NCBI RefSeq assembly: GCF_017676365.1
Contig: NZ_JADKMA010000042.1
Coordinates: forward strand, 1 to 41,376
From: Streptomyces oryzae
GTDB taxonomy: Bacteria > Actinomycetota > Actinomycetes > Streptomycetales > Streptomycetaceae
DNA: 41,376 nt
Direction of reading: 5' to 3'
Shown piece by piece: positions 33,833 through 41,376 of this stretch. The translations under genes and the position numbers were made by a program. Under the pieces are notes generated by a model that saw only the letters and a list, made by a program, of their open reading frames with translations, did no database searches and had not been told where the DNA came from. The first letter of the stretch is position 1. Each line of letters opens with the position of its first letter.

Positions 33833-34921
33833 ATGCGCGTTCTTGTCACCGGCGGTGCCGGGTTCATCGGTTCCCACGTCGTGGAGGCTCTGACGGCCGC
33901 GGGCCATGAGGCGGTCGTCCTGGATGCACTGCTGCCGTCGGCACACGGGGGAGGTGCCGAACTCCCGGCCTCCGGACCGGGGGTCCGGTATGTGCGCGGT
34001 GACATCCGGGACGCGGACGTGGTCGCCGACGCGCTGCGCGGCGTGGACGCGGTCTGCCATCAGGCGGCAATGGTCGGTCTGGGCAAGGACTTCTCCGACG
34101 CGCCCGTGTATGTCAGCTGCAACGACCTCGGCACAGCAGTGCTGCTGACCGCCATGGAGCGGGCCGGCGTGCGGGCGCTGGTGCTTGCCGGTTCGATGGT
34201 CGTCTACGGCGAAGGGCGCTATGAGTGCGCGCGGCACGGCGTCGTCCGGCCGGGGCCGCGTGCCGTACCGGACCTGCGGTCCGGTCAGTTCGAGCCGCCG
34301 TGCCCCGAGTGCGGCGCCGCGCTGCGCCCTGGACTGGTCGGCGAGGACGCGCCAATGGACCCCCGCAACACCTACGCGACCACCAAGCTCGCCCAGGAGC
34401 ACCTGGCCGCGGCATGGGCGCGGGCCGTCGACGGACGCGCCGTGTCGCTGCGCTATCACAACGTCTACGGACCCGGCATGCCCTGTGACACCCCCTACGC
34501 GGGAGTGGCCTCGTTCTTCCGCTCCGCGCTCGCCCGAGGCATGGCACCGACCGTCTACGAAGACGGGGCCCAGCGGAGGGACTTCGTCCATGTGCGGGAC
34601 ATCGCGGCCGCCAACCTCACCGCGCTGGAAGCCGTGCACACGGGAGCGGCAGCACACCGGCCCGGCTGCTTCACGGCGTACAACACCGGCAGCGGCCACC
34701 CGCACACCGTCGGCGAGATGGCCGCCGCGCTGGCCGAGTGCTACGGCGGCCCCGACCCGGTGGTGACGGGCGAGTACCGGCTGGGCGACGTACGGCACAT
34801 CACCGCGTCCTCCCAGCGGGCCGCACGCGAACTCGGATGGCGGGCCCACATCCCCTTCGCCGAGGGCATGAAGGAGTTCGCCGCCTCCGGCATGAGGACG
34901 GCGCCGCTCCAGCGGGCGTAG
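33833..34921 (+). CDS. Extended SDR, NAD-dependent sugar-nucleotide epimerase/dehydratase-like
   Basis: The protein has about 362 residues. The ATG at 33833 appears leaderless, as a -10-like TAGCGT ends shortly upstream. The dinucleotide motif is VLVTGGAGFIGSHVVEAL (TGxxGxxG). The catalytic YxxxK is NTYATTKLAQEH, with Ser in VLAGSMVVYGEG. The RYHNVYGPGMP and RRDFVHVRDIAAANL motifs are shared with UDP-glucose epimerase-type SDRs. An insertion with PPCPECGAALRPG might bind a metal. The exact substrate is unknown; the later GT2 and DUF2064 genes in the block suggest a glycan pathway. It converges on a histidine kinase gene. Confidence 0.9.
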   Translation: MRVLVTGGAGFIGSHVVEALTAAGHEAVVLDALLPSAHGGGAELPASGPGVRYVRGDIRDADVVADALRGVDAVCHQAAMVGLGKDFSDAPVYVSCNDLGTAVLLTAMERAGVRALVLAGSMVVYGEGRYECARHGVVRPGPRAVPDLRSGQFEPPCPECGAALRPGLVGEDAPMDPRNTYATTKLAQEHLAAAWARAVDGRAVSLRYHNVYGPGMPCDTPYAGVASFFRSALARGMAPTVYEDGAQRRDFVHVRDIAAANLTALEAVHTGAAAHRPGCFTAYNTGSGHPHTVGEMAAALAECYGGPDPVVTGEYRLGDVRHITASSQRAARELGWRAHIPFAEGMKEFAASGMRTAPLQRA

Positions 34922-34960
34922 CGAAGCCGTGCAGCAGTGGTGCCCTCCCAGGCAGCCCTC

Positions 34961-36109
34961 TCACGCCTCCGCGCTCGCCCGCGGACCCGGCAGTGCCCTC
35001 GGCAGCGTGAGCTCGAAGCAGCAGCCGCCGGTCACGTTGCGCACCGCGGCCGTGCCCTGGTGGGCCTCGACGATGCCGCGGACGATGGCCAGCCCCAGGC
35101 CGGCGCCGGGGGGCGTACGGGCGTGCGTACCGCGCCACCCTGTGTCGAAGACGCGCGGCAGGTCCTCCTCCGGGATGCCGCCGCAGCCGTCGGTGACCGA
35201 CAGGACGACCTTCTCGTCCTCCTCCGCCGTACGGGCGTGCACCGCCACGGTGCCGTCCTCCGGGGTGCGCCGGATGGCGTTGACGAGCAGATTGCCGAGC
35301 ACTCTGGTCATCTCGTGCGCGTCCACCTCGACGGGTACGGATGCCACCGCGTCGCCCACCAGACGGACACCGTTCTGCCGGGCGAGCGGGTCGGCGCCCG
35401 CAAGTGCCTCCTCCACGAGCTGGGAGAGCGGCACCTGGTGTGTGGTCAGGGCGAGCGTTCCCGCATGGATACGGGAGAGCTCGAAAAGGTCGCCGACCAT
35501 AGCGTTGAGCCGTTCGACCTCCGTACGGATCTGCCGCAGACAGCGCCCCGTGTCCTCCACCATGCCGTCCTCCAGGGCCTCGGACATGGCGCGCAGGCCG
35601 GCCAAGGGGGTGCGCAGGTCGTGCGAGATCCAGGCGACCAGTTCGCGCCGCGAGCTCTCCAGTGCGCGCTCGCGGTCGCGGGAGGCGGCCAGTTTCTCGC
35701 TGGTGGCGGCGAGCTCCCGGGTGAGCGCGGCGAACTCGGCCGGGTCGCCCGCCTCGGCCGCGCCGGGTGCCGGAAAACGGCCGCCGTCCCCGAAGGAGCG
35801 CGCGGCCTGGGTGAGGGCGTTGCTGCGGGCCGCCACCCAGCGCCCCAGTAGCAGCGCGGTAGCCAGCGAGACGACGGCCGCCATGGCGACGACAGTGGTG
35901 ACGACGAACAGGTCGTGCCGGGAGAGGAACATGGCCCAGGCGACGGCGAGCGTGCCGGTGAACATGGCCGTCACGGCGACAGTCGAGACGACCGTCAGCG
36001 AGACGGCCAGCGAACGGTGCCGCAGCGCGCGCAGCGCCAGTGCGCCCAGCAGTCCGGCAACCGCGGCACCGAGGAAGGCGAACAGGGCGATGAGCAGCAT
36101 GTCCTGCAC
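34961..36109 (-). CDS. Sensor histidine kinase
   Basis: The protein has about 382 residues from GTG 36109. Two clear membrane helices come first (LLIALFAFLGAAVAGLLGAL; a second pair, VSTVAVTAMFTGTLAVAWAM and VVTTVVAMAAVVSLATALLL). A HAMP-like linker is followed by the H box, SHDLRTPLAGLRAM (His at about residue 163). The ATPase domain has NLLVNAIRRTPEDG, TDGCGGIPEED and GAGLGLAIVRGIVEAHQG. Only a tiny external loop is present, so it may sense within the membrane or the cytoplasm. It is six bases after the response regulator stop on the same strand, hence the same operon. The regulator it phosphorylates should be the adjacent OmpR-type protein. Confidence 0.93.
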   Translation of the reverse strand: MQDMLLIALFAFLGAAVAGLLGALALRALRHRSLAVSLTVVSTVAVTAMFTGTLAVAWAMFLSRHDLFVVTTVVAMAAVVSLATALLLGRWVAARSNALTQAARSFGDGGRFPAPGAAEAGDPAEFAALTRELAATSEKLAASRDRERALESSRRELVAWISHDLRTPLAGLRAMSEALEDGMVEDTGRCLRQIRTEVERLNAMVGDLFELSRIHAGTLALTTHQVPLSQLVEEALAGADPLARQNGVRLVGDAVASVPVEVDAHEMTRVLGNLLVNAIRRTPEDGTVAVHARTAEEDEKVVLSVTDGCGGIPEEDLPRVFDTGWRGTHARTPPGAGLGLAIVRGIVEAHQGTAAVRNVTGGCCFELTLPRALPGPRASAEA

Positions 36110-36115
36110 GGTCGT

Positions 36116-36835
36116 TCAGCCCTCCTGCACGGTGGCGTCAGGGTCGAGCCGGTAGCCGACGCCCCATACGGTCTGGATCAGCCGGGGGTGCGCCGGGTCG
36201 TCCTCGACCTTGGCGCGCAGCCGGCGTACATGGACGGTGACCGTCGAGAGGTCGCCGAAGTCCCAGCCCCACACCTCGCGCATCAGCTCCTCGCGCGAGA
36301 ACGCGCGCGCCGGGTGCCGCAGCAGGTGGGCCAGCAGGTCGAACTCCCGCACGGTGAGGGAGAGCTCGGCACCGTTCCTGGTGGCCTGCCGGGCACGCGG
36401 GTCGACGGTCAGCCCCGCGGCACGCAGCGGCGGCGTCGGCCGCGGTACGTCCTCGGCGCTGCGGCTGCGGCGCAGTACGGACTCGACCCGTAGCACGAGT
36501 TCGCGCGGGCTGAACGGCTTGGTGACGTAGTCGTCAGCGCCGACCTCCAGGCCCAGCACCCGGTCGCCCTCGTCGCCGAGCGCGGTCAGCATGATGACGG
36601 GCACGGGCCCCTTCTCGCGCAGCCTGCGGCAGACCTCCAGGCCGTCCAGCTCGGGCAGCATCAGATCGAGCACCACGAGGTCCGGCCAGTGCGCGGCTGC
36701 GCGCTCCAGGGCGCCGGGTCCCGTCTCCGCGCGGTCGACGGCGTACCCGGCGCGGTGCAGGTACCCGCTGACGACTTCGGCGACGGTGGGGTCGTCGTCC
36801 ACGACCAGGACCCGCCCGTTGACTGGTGGCTGCAT
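36116..36835 (-). CDS. OmpR/PhoB-family response regulator
   Basis: The protein has about 239 residues. The receiver domain has the acidic pocket DDD (RVLVVDDDPTV) and the phosphorylated Asp in LVVLDLMLPELDG at about residue 57, with Lys in DYVTKPFSPREL. The C-terminal winged helix includes VREFDLLAHLLRHPARAFSR, EELMREVWGWDFGDLSTVTV and RRLRAKVEDDPAHPRLIQTV. It is the first gene of the operon; the histidine kinase follows. It is divergent from the GT2 operon, with 156 bp between starts, so it could control both directions. That is inference from layout only. Confidence 0.95.
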   Translation of the reverse strand: MQPPVNGRVLVVDDDPTVAEVVSGYLHRAGYAVDRAETGPGALERAAAHWPDLVVLDLMLPELDGLEVCRRLREKGPVPVIMLTALGDEGDRVLGLEVGADDYVTKPFSPRELVLRVESVLRRSRSAEDVPRPTPPLRAAGLTVDPRARQATRNGAELSLTVREFDLLAHLLRHPARAFSREELMREVWGWDFGDLSTVTVHVRRLRAKVEDDPAHPRLIQTVWGVGYRLDPDATVQEG

Positions 36836-36991
36836 GGCATCAGGGTGGCACCGCGCAGACGGGCGCGGGAGGCGGGGCGGGACCGGCAGGGGCGATGTCC
36901 GTGTTTCGTAAGAACGCGAAGTCCGGAATGCCCGGTTTGTTTTCGTAGGGTGTGCGGCGTGATCGAACCTCGCCCGAAGGAGGCCACGCCC

Positions 36992-37711
36992 GTGCCCGGT
37001 GCCGATGTCGTACTCCCCTGCCTCGACGAGGAGCAGGCGCTGCCCTGGGTGCTGGAACGCATCCCGCCGGGCTGGCGGGCGATCGTCGTGGACAACGGCT
37101 CGACGGACGGCTCAGCCGCGGTGGCACGCGAACTCGGCGCGACAGTGGTGTCCGAGCCCCGGCGCGGTTTCGGCGCAGCCTGCCACGCGGGACTGACGGC
37201 GGCCGAGGCGGACATCGTCTGCTTCTGCGACTGCGACGCCTCTCTCGACCCGTCCCTCCTGGTGCCGTTCGCCGAGGCGGTACGCGAGGGCCGCAGCGAC
37301 CTGGTACTGGGCCGCAGGCGCCCGCAGGCGCGCGGTGCCTGGCCCGCGCACGCCCGCGCGGGCAACCTCGCGCTCTCCCGCATGCTGCACGCGCGCACCG
37401 GCGTACGGCTGCACGATCTGGGCCCGCTGCGCGCCGCACGCCGCGAGGGACTGCTGGGACTCGGACTGACCGACCGGCGCAGCGGATATCCGCTCCAGAT
37501 GGTGGTACGGGCCGCCGACGCCGGCTGGCGGATCGAGGAGCGCGACGTGCCCTACCGCCCCCGCACCGGCAAGTCCAAGGTCACCGGCACCTGGCGCGGC
37601 ACCTGGCACGCGGTACGCGACATGCGCGCGGTGCTCCAGGAGCCGCCCGTCACCGGACCGGCAGGACCGGCAGGACAAGCCGGGCAGGCCGGACAGGAGG
37701 CTGCCCGATGA
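36992..37711 (+). CDS. GT2-family glycosyltransferase
   Basis: The protein has about 239 residues. I chose GTG 36992 because AAGGAGG ends eight bases upstream. An earlier GTG at 36959 lies near a -10-like TAGGGT and is another possible (leaderless) start. The motif order is ADVVLPCLDEEQALPWVLER, DNGSTDGSAAVARELGA, GFGAACHAGLTAAEADIV and CFCDCDASLDPSLL (DxD-like metal and nucleotide site). There is no membrane segment, so it is a cytosolic enzyme of the GT-A fold. A Gly/Pro/Ala/Gln repeat tail (about residues 220-239) ends the chain. Its stop overlaps the next start (ATGA), so the two are coupled. Confidence 0.88.
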   Translation: MPGADVVLPCLDEEQALPWVLERIPPGWRAIVVDNGSTDGSAAVARELGATVVSEPRRGFGAACHAGLTAAEADIVCFCDCDASLDPSLLVPFAEAVREGRSDLVLGRRRPQARGAWPAHARAGNLALSRMLHARTGVRLHDLGPLRAARREGLLGLGLTDRRSGYPLQMVVRAADAGWRIEERDVPYRPRTGKSKVTGTWRGTWHAVRDMRAVLQEPPVTGPAGPAGQAGQAGQEAAR

Positions 37712-38496
37712 CGGAGCACTGCTGTCCCCCGCAAAGGCCGGCCACTGGGGACGGGCTTCCGCAAGGAGCCGCCACGCTGCTCGTCATCGCCAAGGAGCCG
37801 GTGCCGGGCCGGGTCAAGACGCGGCTGTGCCCGCCGTGTACGCCGCACCAGGCAGCCCTCCTGGCCGCCGCCGCGCTGCACGACACCCTGGAGGCCGTAC
37901 GGAAGATGCCGGCGCGACGCCGCGTACTGGTGCTGTCCGGACGGCCGGGCGAGTGGCTGCCGCCCGGTTTCCACGTCGTCCCGCAGTGCGCCGGAGGGCT
38001 GGACGAACGGCTCGCGGCGGCCTTCGCCGAAGCGGGCACCGGTCCGGCGCTGCTCGTCGGGATGGACACCCCGCAACTGACCCCCGCACTGCTGGCTCCC
38101 GCGCTCGGTCCGGACAGCTGGCGGGAGTGCGACGCCTGGTTCGGACCGGCGCTGGACGGCGGCTTCTGGACACTGGGACTGGCCGACCCGGATCCCGCAC
38201 TGCTGCGCGGAGTCCCCATGTCCACCGCGACGACCGGACAGGCACAGCTGGACCGGCTGGCGCGGGAGGGGCTGCGGGTGCGGCAGCTGCCGCCGCTGTG
38301 CGACGTGGACACCGCCGAGGACGCGGTACGGGTCGCCGCCGAAGCCCCCGGCGGCCGGTTCGCTGCGACCGTCGCCACCCTCCCGGAACTGCGGCCGGAA
38401 CGCTTCCCCTCCGTGACCGTTCCTGACATCCCCGCCGTCCCTGGGAGCCGCGTGCACCCGGCGGCTCTGGAAGCACGCTGGACGGCCGCGCCATGA
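37708..38496 (+). CDS. DUF2064 / TIGR04282-type transferase
   Basis: The protein has about 262 residues; ATG 37708 overlaps the stop of the GT2 gene by four bases. LLVIAKEPVPGRVKTRLCPP (about 27-46) is the conserved start of the family, and LVGMDTPQLTPALLAPAL and WFGPALDGGFWTLGL complete the core, with the DGG motif. The family is annotated as rSAM/selenodomain-associated transferase 1 or simply DUF2064, and belongs to the nucleotidyl/glycosyltransferase GT-A group. Pairing with a GT2 protein of the same associated family (transferase 2 type) is commonly seen, and here the genes are translationally coupled. The substrate is not known. The overlap with the next gene is again ATGA. Confidence 0.85.
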   Translation: MTEHCCPPQRPATGDGLPQGAATLLVIAKEPVPGRVKTRLCPPCTPHQAALLAAAALHDTLEAVRKMPARRRVLVLSGRPGEWLPPGFHVVPQCAGGLDERLAAAFAEAGTGPALLVGMDTPQLTPALLAPALGPDSWRECDAWFGPALDGGFWTLGLADPDPALLRGVPMSTATTGQAQLDRLAREGLRVRQLPPLCDVDTAEDAVRVAAEAPGGRFAATVATLPELRPERFPSVTVPDIPAVPGSRVHPAALEARWTAAP

Positions 38497-39215
38497 CGAC
38501 CACAACGCCCAGCTCAGCAACCTCTACAGCAGTGGCCCCGACAGCCTCGGCAGCCTCGAGCGCAGTGGCGCAGTGGAGCGCCGACCCCTACGCCGACGCG
38601 CTGCGCAGCGGTCGCGGGCCGCTCTTCCTGCGCCGCAGCGACGGCTGGCTGCTGCCATTGGAGGTGGAGCGCTGGTGCGCGAGCGCCGACGCGGCCGACA
38701 TGTCCGTGCTGCGCCGCTGCGAGGGAGCGGTGCTGGACATCGGCTGCGGCCCCGGCAGGCTGGTCGCGGCGCTCTCCTCGCTCGGCCACCGGGTCCTGGG
38801 CATCGATGTGAGCCCGGCCGCCGTCGCGCGCACCGTCGGTCTCGGCGGTACGGCTCTGTGCCGTTCGGTCTTCGATCCGCTGCCCGGGGAGGGCCGGTGG
38901 GGGAGCGTGCTGCTGCTGGACGGCAACATCGGTATAGGCGGCGCCCCGGAGGCGCTGCTGGAGCGCTGCGCCCGGCTCCTCGCCCCGGGCGGACTGCTAC
39001 TGGCCGAGACCTCGCCCCTGGACGTGGACGAGCGCGCGCAGGTGCGCATCGATGACGGGCGCGCCCCCCACCCCGACTCCGGTGCCGGGCAGATGTTCCC
39101 CTGGGCCCGGCTCGGCACCCGTGCGCTGCTGCGGTACGCGCTGCCGGCCGGGTGGTCGGCAGCGCGTCAGTGGGAGTCCGGCGGACGGTTCTTCGTCGCA
39201 CTGCGGCGCGTCTGA
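38493..39215 (+). CDS. SAM-dependent methyltransferase (class I)
   Basis: The protein has about 240 residues; ATG 38493 overlaps the previous stop by four bases. The motif VLDIGCGPGRLVAALSSLGH (about 81-100) binds SAM, followed by VLGIDVSPAAVART and LLAPGGLLLAETSP. The first 25 residues are a Thr/Ser/Ala-rich tail. It is the last gene of the GT2-DUF2064-methyltransferase operon, so the product may be a methylated sugar or lipid intermediate. Its 3' end overlaps the convergent gene for a small membrane protein by 49 bp. Confidence 0.88.
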   Translation: MTTTTPSSATSTAVAPTASAASSAVAQWSADPYADALRSGRGPLFLRRSDGWLLPLEVERWCASADAADMSVLRRCEGAVLDIGCGPGRLVAALSSLGHRVLGIDVSPAAVARTVGLGGTALCRSVFDPLPGEGRWGSVLLLDGNIGIGGAPEALLERCARLLAPGGLLLAETSPLDVDERAQVRIDDGRAPHPDSGAGQMFPWARLGTRALLRYALPAGWSAARQWESGGRFFVALRRV

Positions 39216-39799
39216 CGCTGCTTTCGGCGCGCTCGGCGCTCTGCGCGGCGCGCCTGCCGCACGCTGCGCGGGGGACGCCTGCGCAGCACCTCCCGTACGG
39301 CAAGCAACAGCCCAGAGACGGCGAACAGTCCGAGCGTCACCCACAGCCAGTGCAGCGCATAGCCGTTGTTCCCCTCAGGCTTCCCGGTGAGCTTGGCGTA
39401 CCGGTCGGCCGGACCGGCGATCAGCGGCAGCCAGACCAGCAGCAGGAGAAGGGACAACAGAGCGGGAATCCGGAGATGGTTCACGTACCGGCCCGCCGCC
39501 CTGGGCACGCGGTCCGCGAACGAGTACACCGGCACCAGCACCAGATCGTGCAGCAGCGCCGCCCCCACGAACCACACGGCGACGCCCAGCCAGTCGTCGG
39601 CCAGCAGCCGCGCACCGGCGTAACCGGTCAGCACGAAAGAGGCCAGTAGCAGAACGATCTGGAGCGGGCTGCCCACCGAGCGGCGCAGCCGTCCGGCACC
39701 CGGTGCGGGACCGGCCTCCATCCGGCCACCCGCCGCAGGACCTCGAGCCCGCCCCGGTCCGCCCCGCATCGACCGGCCTCTCATCGACCGCCCCCTCAC
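39167..39799 (-). CDS. Small membrane protein coupled to the Mo oxidoreductase
   Basis: The protein has about 210 residues from GTG 39799, which overlaps the upstream stop as GTGA; the longer frame to 39832 would lie inside the previous gene. Three or four hydrophobic segments are visible (SPLQIVLLLASFVLTGYAGA; WLGVAVWFVGAALLHDLVLV; IPALLSLLLLLVWLPLIAG; LHWLWVTLGLFAVSGLLLAV). The ends are very basic (MRGRSMRGG; RRPPRSVRQARRAERRARRK). I do not recognise the family. Coupling to the cytochrome-like oxidoreductase suggests a role with it, for example in assembly or electron transfer, though no haem-binding His pairs stand out. The last 49 bases overlap the convergent methyltransferase gene. Confidence 0.8.
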   Translation of the reverse strand: MRGRSMRGRSMRGGPGRARGPAAGGRMEAGPAPGAGRLRRSVGSPLQIVLLLASFVLTGYAGARLLADDWLGVAVWFVGAALLHDLVLVPVYSFADRVPRAAGRYVNHLRIPALLSLLLLLVWLPLIAGPADRYAKLTGKPEGNNGYALHWLWVTLGLFAVSGLLLAVREVLRRRPPRSVRQARRAERRARRKQRQTRRSATKNRPPDSH

Positions 39800-41265
39800 T
39801 GGTCCGCCCCGAACGTCAGCCGGGTGACCCACTTGGTGTTGTGCACCCCAGGGGCCGCAGGAACGATGACGCGCGCCGGATAGCCGTGATCGAGGGAGAG
39901 ATCCGCGCCGCCCACCCGCAGCGCCAGCAGGGACCGCGGATCGCGCACCTGGTTGTCCCGCAGTGACGCGTGCCGGAACGCACCTGCACGCTGCAGAGAC
40001 TCGACGAAGACGCCGGGCAGCCCGTTCCGCGGGTCGAACCCCGCGAGCTCCGCCAGGTCGCGCAGCCGTACGCCGCTCCAGTGCTGGTCCGAGGTCGACC
40101 AGCCCTCCACACAGGCGATCGGCAGCGCGGCGGAGTGCTGCTCCATCTTCAGCAGCTCGGCCCTGGCGAAACGCAGTTTGCGCCCATGCGCCCCCTCGAT
40201 CGTCAGCCGCCAGCTGTTGCCCGCCTCTTCGCCGGTGACGCCGACCGCTGCGGCCGTTTTGTTGATCTGGAAAGCATTCGCTCCGGTGCCGGGGTCGGTG
40301 CCGCCGTGCGGTGCCAGCAGCGCGGTACGGCGCAGGGGCCCGTCGAAGTTCTGGCCGATCGTCACGCCCAGCAGCAGCACCGAGCCGCCGCCCACCGCGC
40401 CGAGCGCGCCGCGCCGCGTCAGCGTGGGCGCTGCCGGGCGCGGCGCGACCAGCCCGGTCTCGCGATCCGGCTCGCGCGCCCCCTCGCCGTCGGACTCCCG
40501 GTCGGACTCCGTACGGCCCGGTCCGCCCCGTTCCGCACCGTCCACCGGCTTGTCCGCCGGCTTGTCCCCCGGCTTTCGGCGTCTCCTCCTTCCGGACGCC
40601 AGGTCATCCGGTGGCCCGTCCCGCAGCACCCGCACCGCCTGCGGCAGCCGCAGCGCCACGTGCACCACGAACGCGGCGATGAAGACCCACGCGCCATAGA
40701 AATGCAGCGTGTAGAACGAACCCGGGAACAGATAGTCGAGCTGGATGTTCAGCAGCCCCGTCACGAACTCGAACAGCACCCCGCCCACGAGCAGCAGCAG
40801 CGAGACCCGCTCCAGCGCATGCGCGGCCGAGCGGGCGGGCGGCATGGTGAACAGCTTCGGGATGACCGACCAGAGCTTCGCCAGCAGCACCGGCACCAGC
40901 ACTACACCGACCGTGGTGTGCACTCCCTGGGTGAGCCGGTAGAGCCAGTACGGGTCGGTCGGCCAGGCGAACAGATAGAAGCCGAACAGCCCGTGGTCCG
41001 GCGTCCGGTCGTTGGACCGCAGCTCCGGGTTGTACGCCGCGTAGGACAGCAGGCCGGTGACGAACAGCACGGTGATACCGGCCAGCAGTACGGCACCGAG
41101 CAGCGCCGTCAGATACGGCCCGCGCAGCGGGCTGCGCCAGAAGCCGGGATCCGAGGGAAGCCGGACGGACTGGAGCCGAGTGGGCCGGAACCGGCCGGGC
41201 CGGATCCGGGTGAACCTGAGCCGGGACAGCCAGGACAGCCGGGAGGGGGTGCGTTGGTCGCCCAT
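39796..41265 (-). CDS. Cytochrome b561-like membrane domain fused to a sulfite-oxidase-fold molybdopterin domain
   Basis: The protein has about 489 residues from ATG 41265 (MGDQRTPSRLSWLSRLRFTR), where a -10-like TACGGT suggests a leaderless message. The N-terminal half has four or five membrane helices (YLTALLGAVLLAGITVLFVT; TTVGVVLVPVLLAKLWSVIP; LLLLVGGVLFEFVTGLLNIQ; FYGAWVFIAAFVVHVALRLP) with His residues in LTQGVHTTVG and FVVHVAL that could hold haem. A basic, charged linker is followed by an internal Tat-like TRRGALGAVGGGSVLLLGVT. The C-terminal domain is of the YedY/sulfite oxidase type: Cys in PIACVEGWSTSDQHW (about residue 385) is the expected Mo ligand, and DHGYPARVIVPAAPGVHNTK is a family motif. 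It probably moves electrons across the membrane to or from an external substrate. Confidence 0.88.
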   Translation of the reverse strand: MGDQRTPSRLSWLSRLRFTRIRPGRFRPTRLQSVRLPSDPGFWRSPLRGPYLTALLGAVLLAGITVLFVTGLLSYAAYNPELRSNDRTPDHGLFGFYLFAWPTDPYWLYRLTQGVHTTVGVVLVPVLLAKLWSVIPKLFTMPPARSAAHALERVSLLLLVGGVLFEFVTGLLNIQLDYLFPGSFYTLHFYGAWVFIAAFVVHVALRLPQAVRVLRDGPPDDLASGRRRRRKPGDKPADKPVDGAERGGPGRTESDRESDGEGAREPDRETGLVAPRPAAPTLTRRGALGAVGGGSVLLLGVTIGQNFDGPLRRTALLAPHGGTDPGTGANAFQINKTAAAVGVTGEEAGNSWRLTIEGAHGRKLRFARAELLKMEQHSAALPIACVEGWSTSDQHWSGVRLRDLAELAGFDPRNGLPGVFVESLQRAGAFRHASLRDNQVRDPRSLLALRVGGADLSLDHGYPARVIVPAAPGVHNTKWVTRLTFGADQ

Positions 41266-41376
41266 GCGGTGACCGTAAGCGGCAATACGGCCAGGAAGGG
41301 GGCTGCGACCCATGACGAAACGCTGACATCCTCCGCCGGTGGCCCAGTGGCGGCCCCGCGCGGCCTAACGTGCCCC
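41266..41376. other. Upstream region of the Mo oxidoreductase gene
   Basis: On the minus strand TACGGT lies six bases before the ATG, with no ribosome binding site, indicating a leaderless transcript. No other gene starts before the window ends. Confidence 0.5.

Overview
The window is very GC-rich, with strong G/C bias at third codon positions, many GTG starts, several apparently leaderless genes, and Streptomyces-type families: a SARP regulator, an NsdA/SCO4114-like TPR protein, ECF sigma factors, a Ser/Thr kinase, a SpoIIE phosphatase and an M23 peptidase behind a c-di-AMP riboswitch. It is most likely a Streptomyces chromosome segment. No rRNA, tRNA or CRISPR array was seen.

Left part (1-10.7 kb): a SARP activator cut by the window edge, an asparagine-synthetase-like protein of the lasso-cyclase type with a damaged ATP-pyrophosphatase loop, and a 1.4 kb gene-poor spacer that holds two arrays of direct repeats with exact 11-bp spacing. 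A core block follows on the plus strand: a TPR developmental regulator, lhgO, trmB and a PrsW-type membrane protease.

Middle (10.7-19.85 kb): accessory DNA. A stretch with visibly lower GC (about 10.7-16.4 kb) carries a PLD nuclease-helicase-DUF3427 protein, a convergent Nudix hydrolase, an XRE-TPR regulator and a small conserved-looking protein. This is a candidate phage-defence module. A PPOX-fold oxidoreductase, an aldo/keto reductase and an IS200/IS605 element follow. In that element tnpB is intact, but tnpA is broken by a 44-bp repeat that also occurs in opposite orientation near 1.1 kb.

Envelope and signalling block (19.85-30.3 kb): an M23 endopeptidase under a ydaO (c-di-AMP) riboswitch, a SpoIIE-type phosphatase, a DUF4232 lipoprotein, a membrane Ser/Thr kinase divergent from an ECF sigma factor with only 18 bp between them, an ECF41 (SigJ-like) sigma factor with its usual oxidoreductase partner and a candidate promoter, and an aldo/keto reductase.

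Right part (30.3-41.4 kb): a TetR regulator with a perfect palindromic operator, a LysR regulator divergent from a DHA2-type MFS exporter, and then a group containing a sugar-nucleotide epimerase-like SDR, an OmpR/histidine-kinase pair, a coupled operon of GT2 glycosyltransferase, DUF2064 transferase and SAM methyltransferase, and on the opposite strand a cytochrome-b-like/molybdopterin oxidoreductase fusion coupled to a small membrane protein. Starts were chosen from ribosome binding sites, family N-termini and coupling. Assignments rest on recognition of motifs in the translations, not on database searches.
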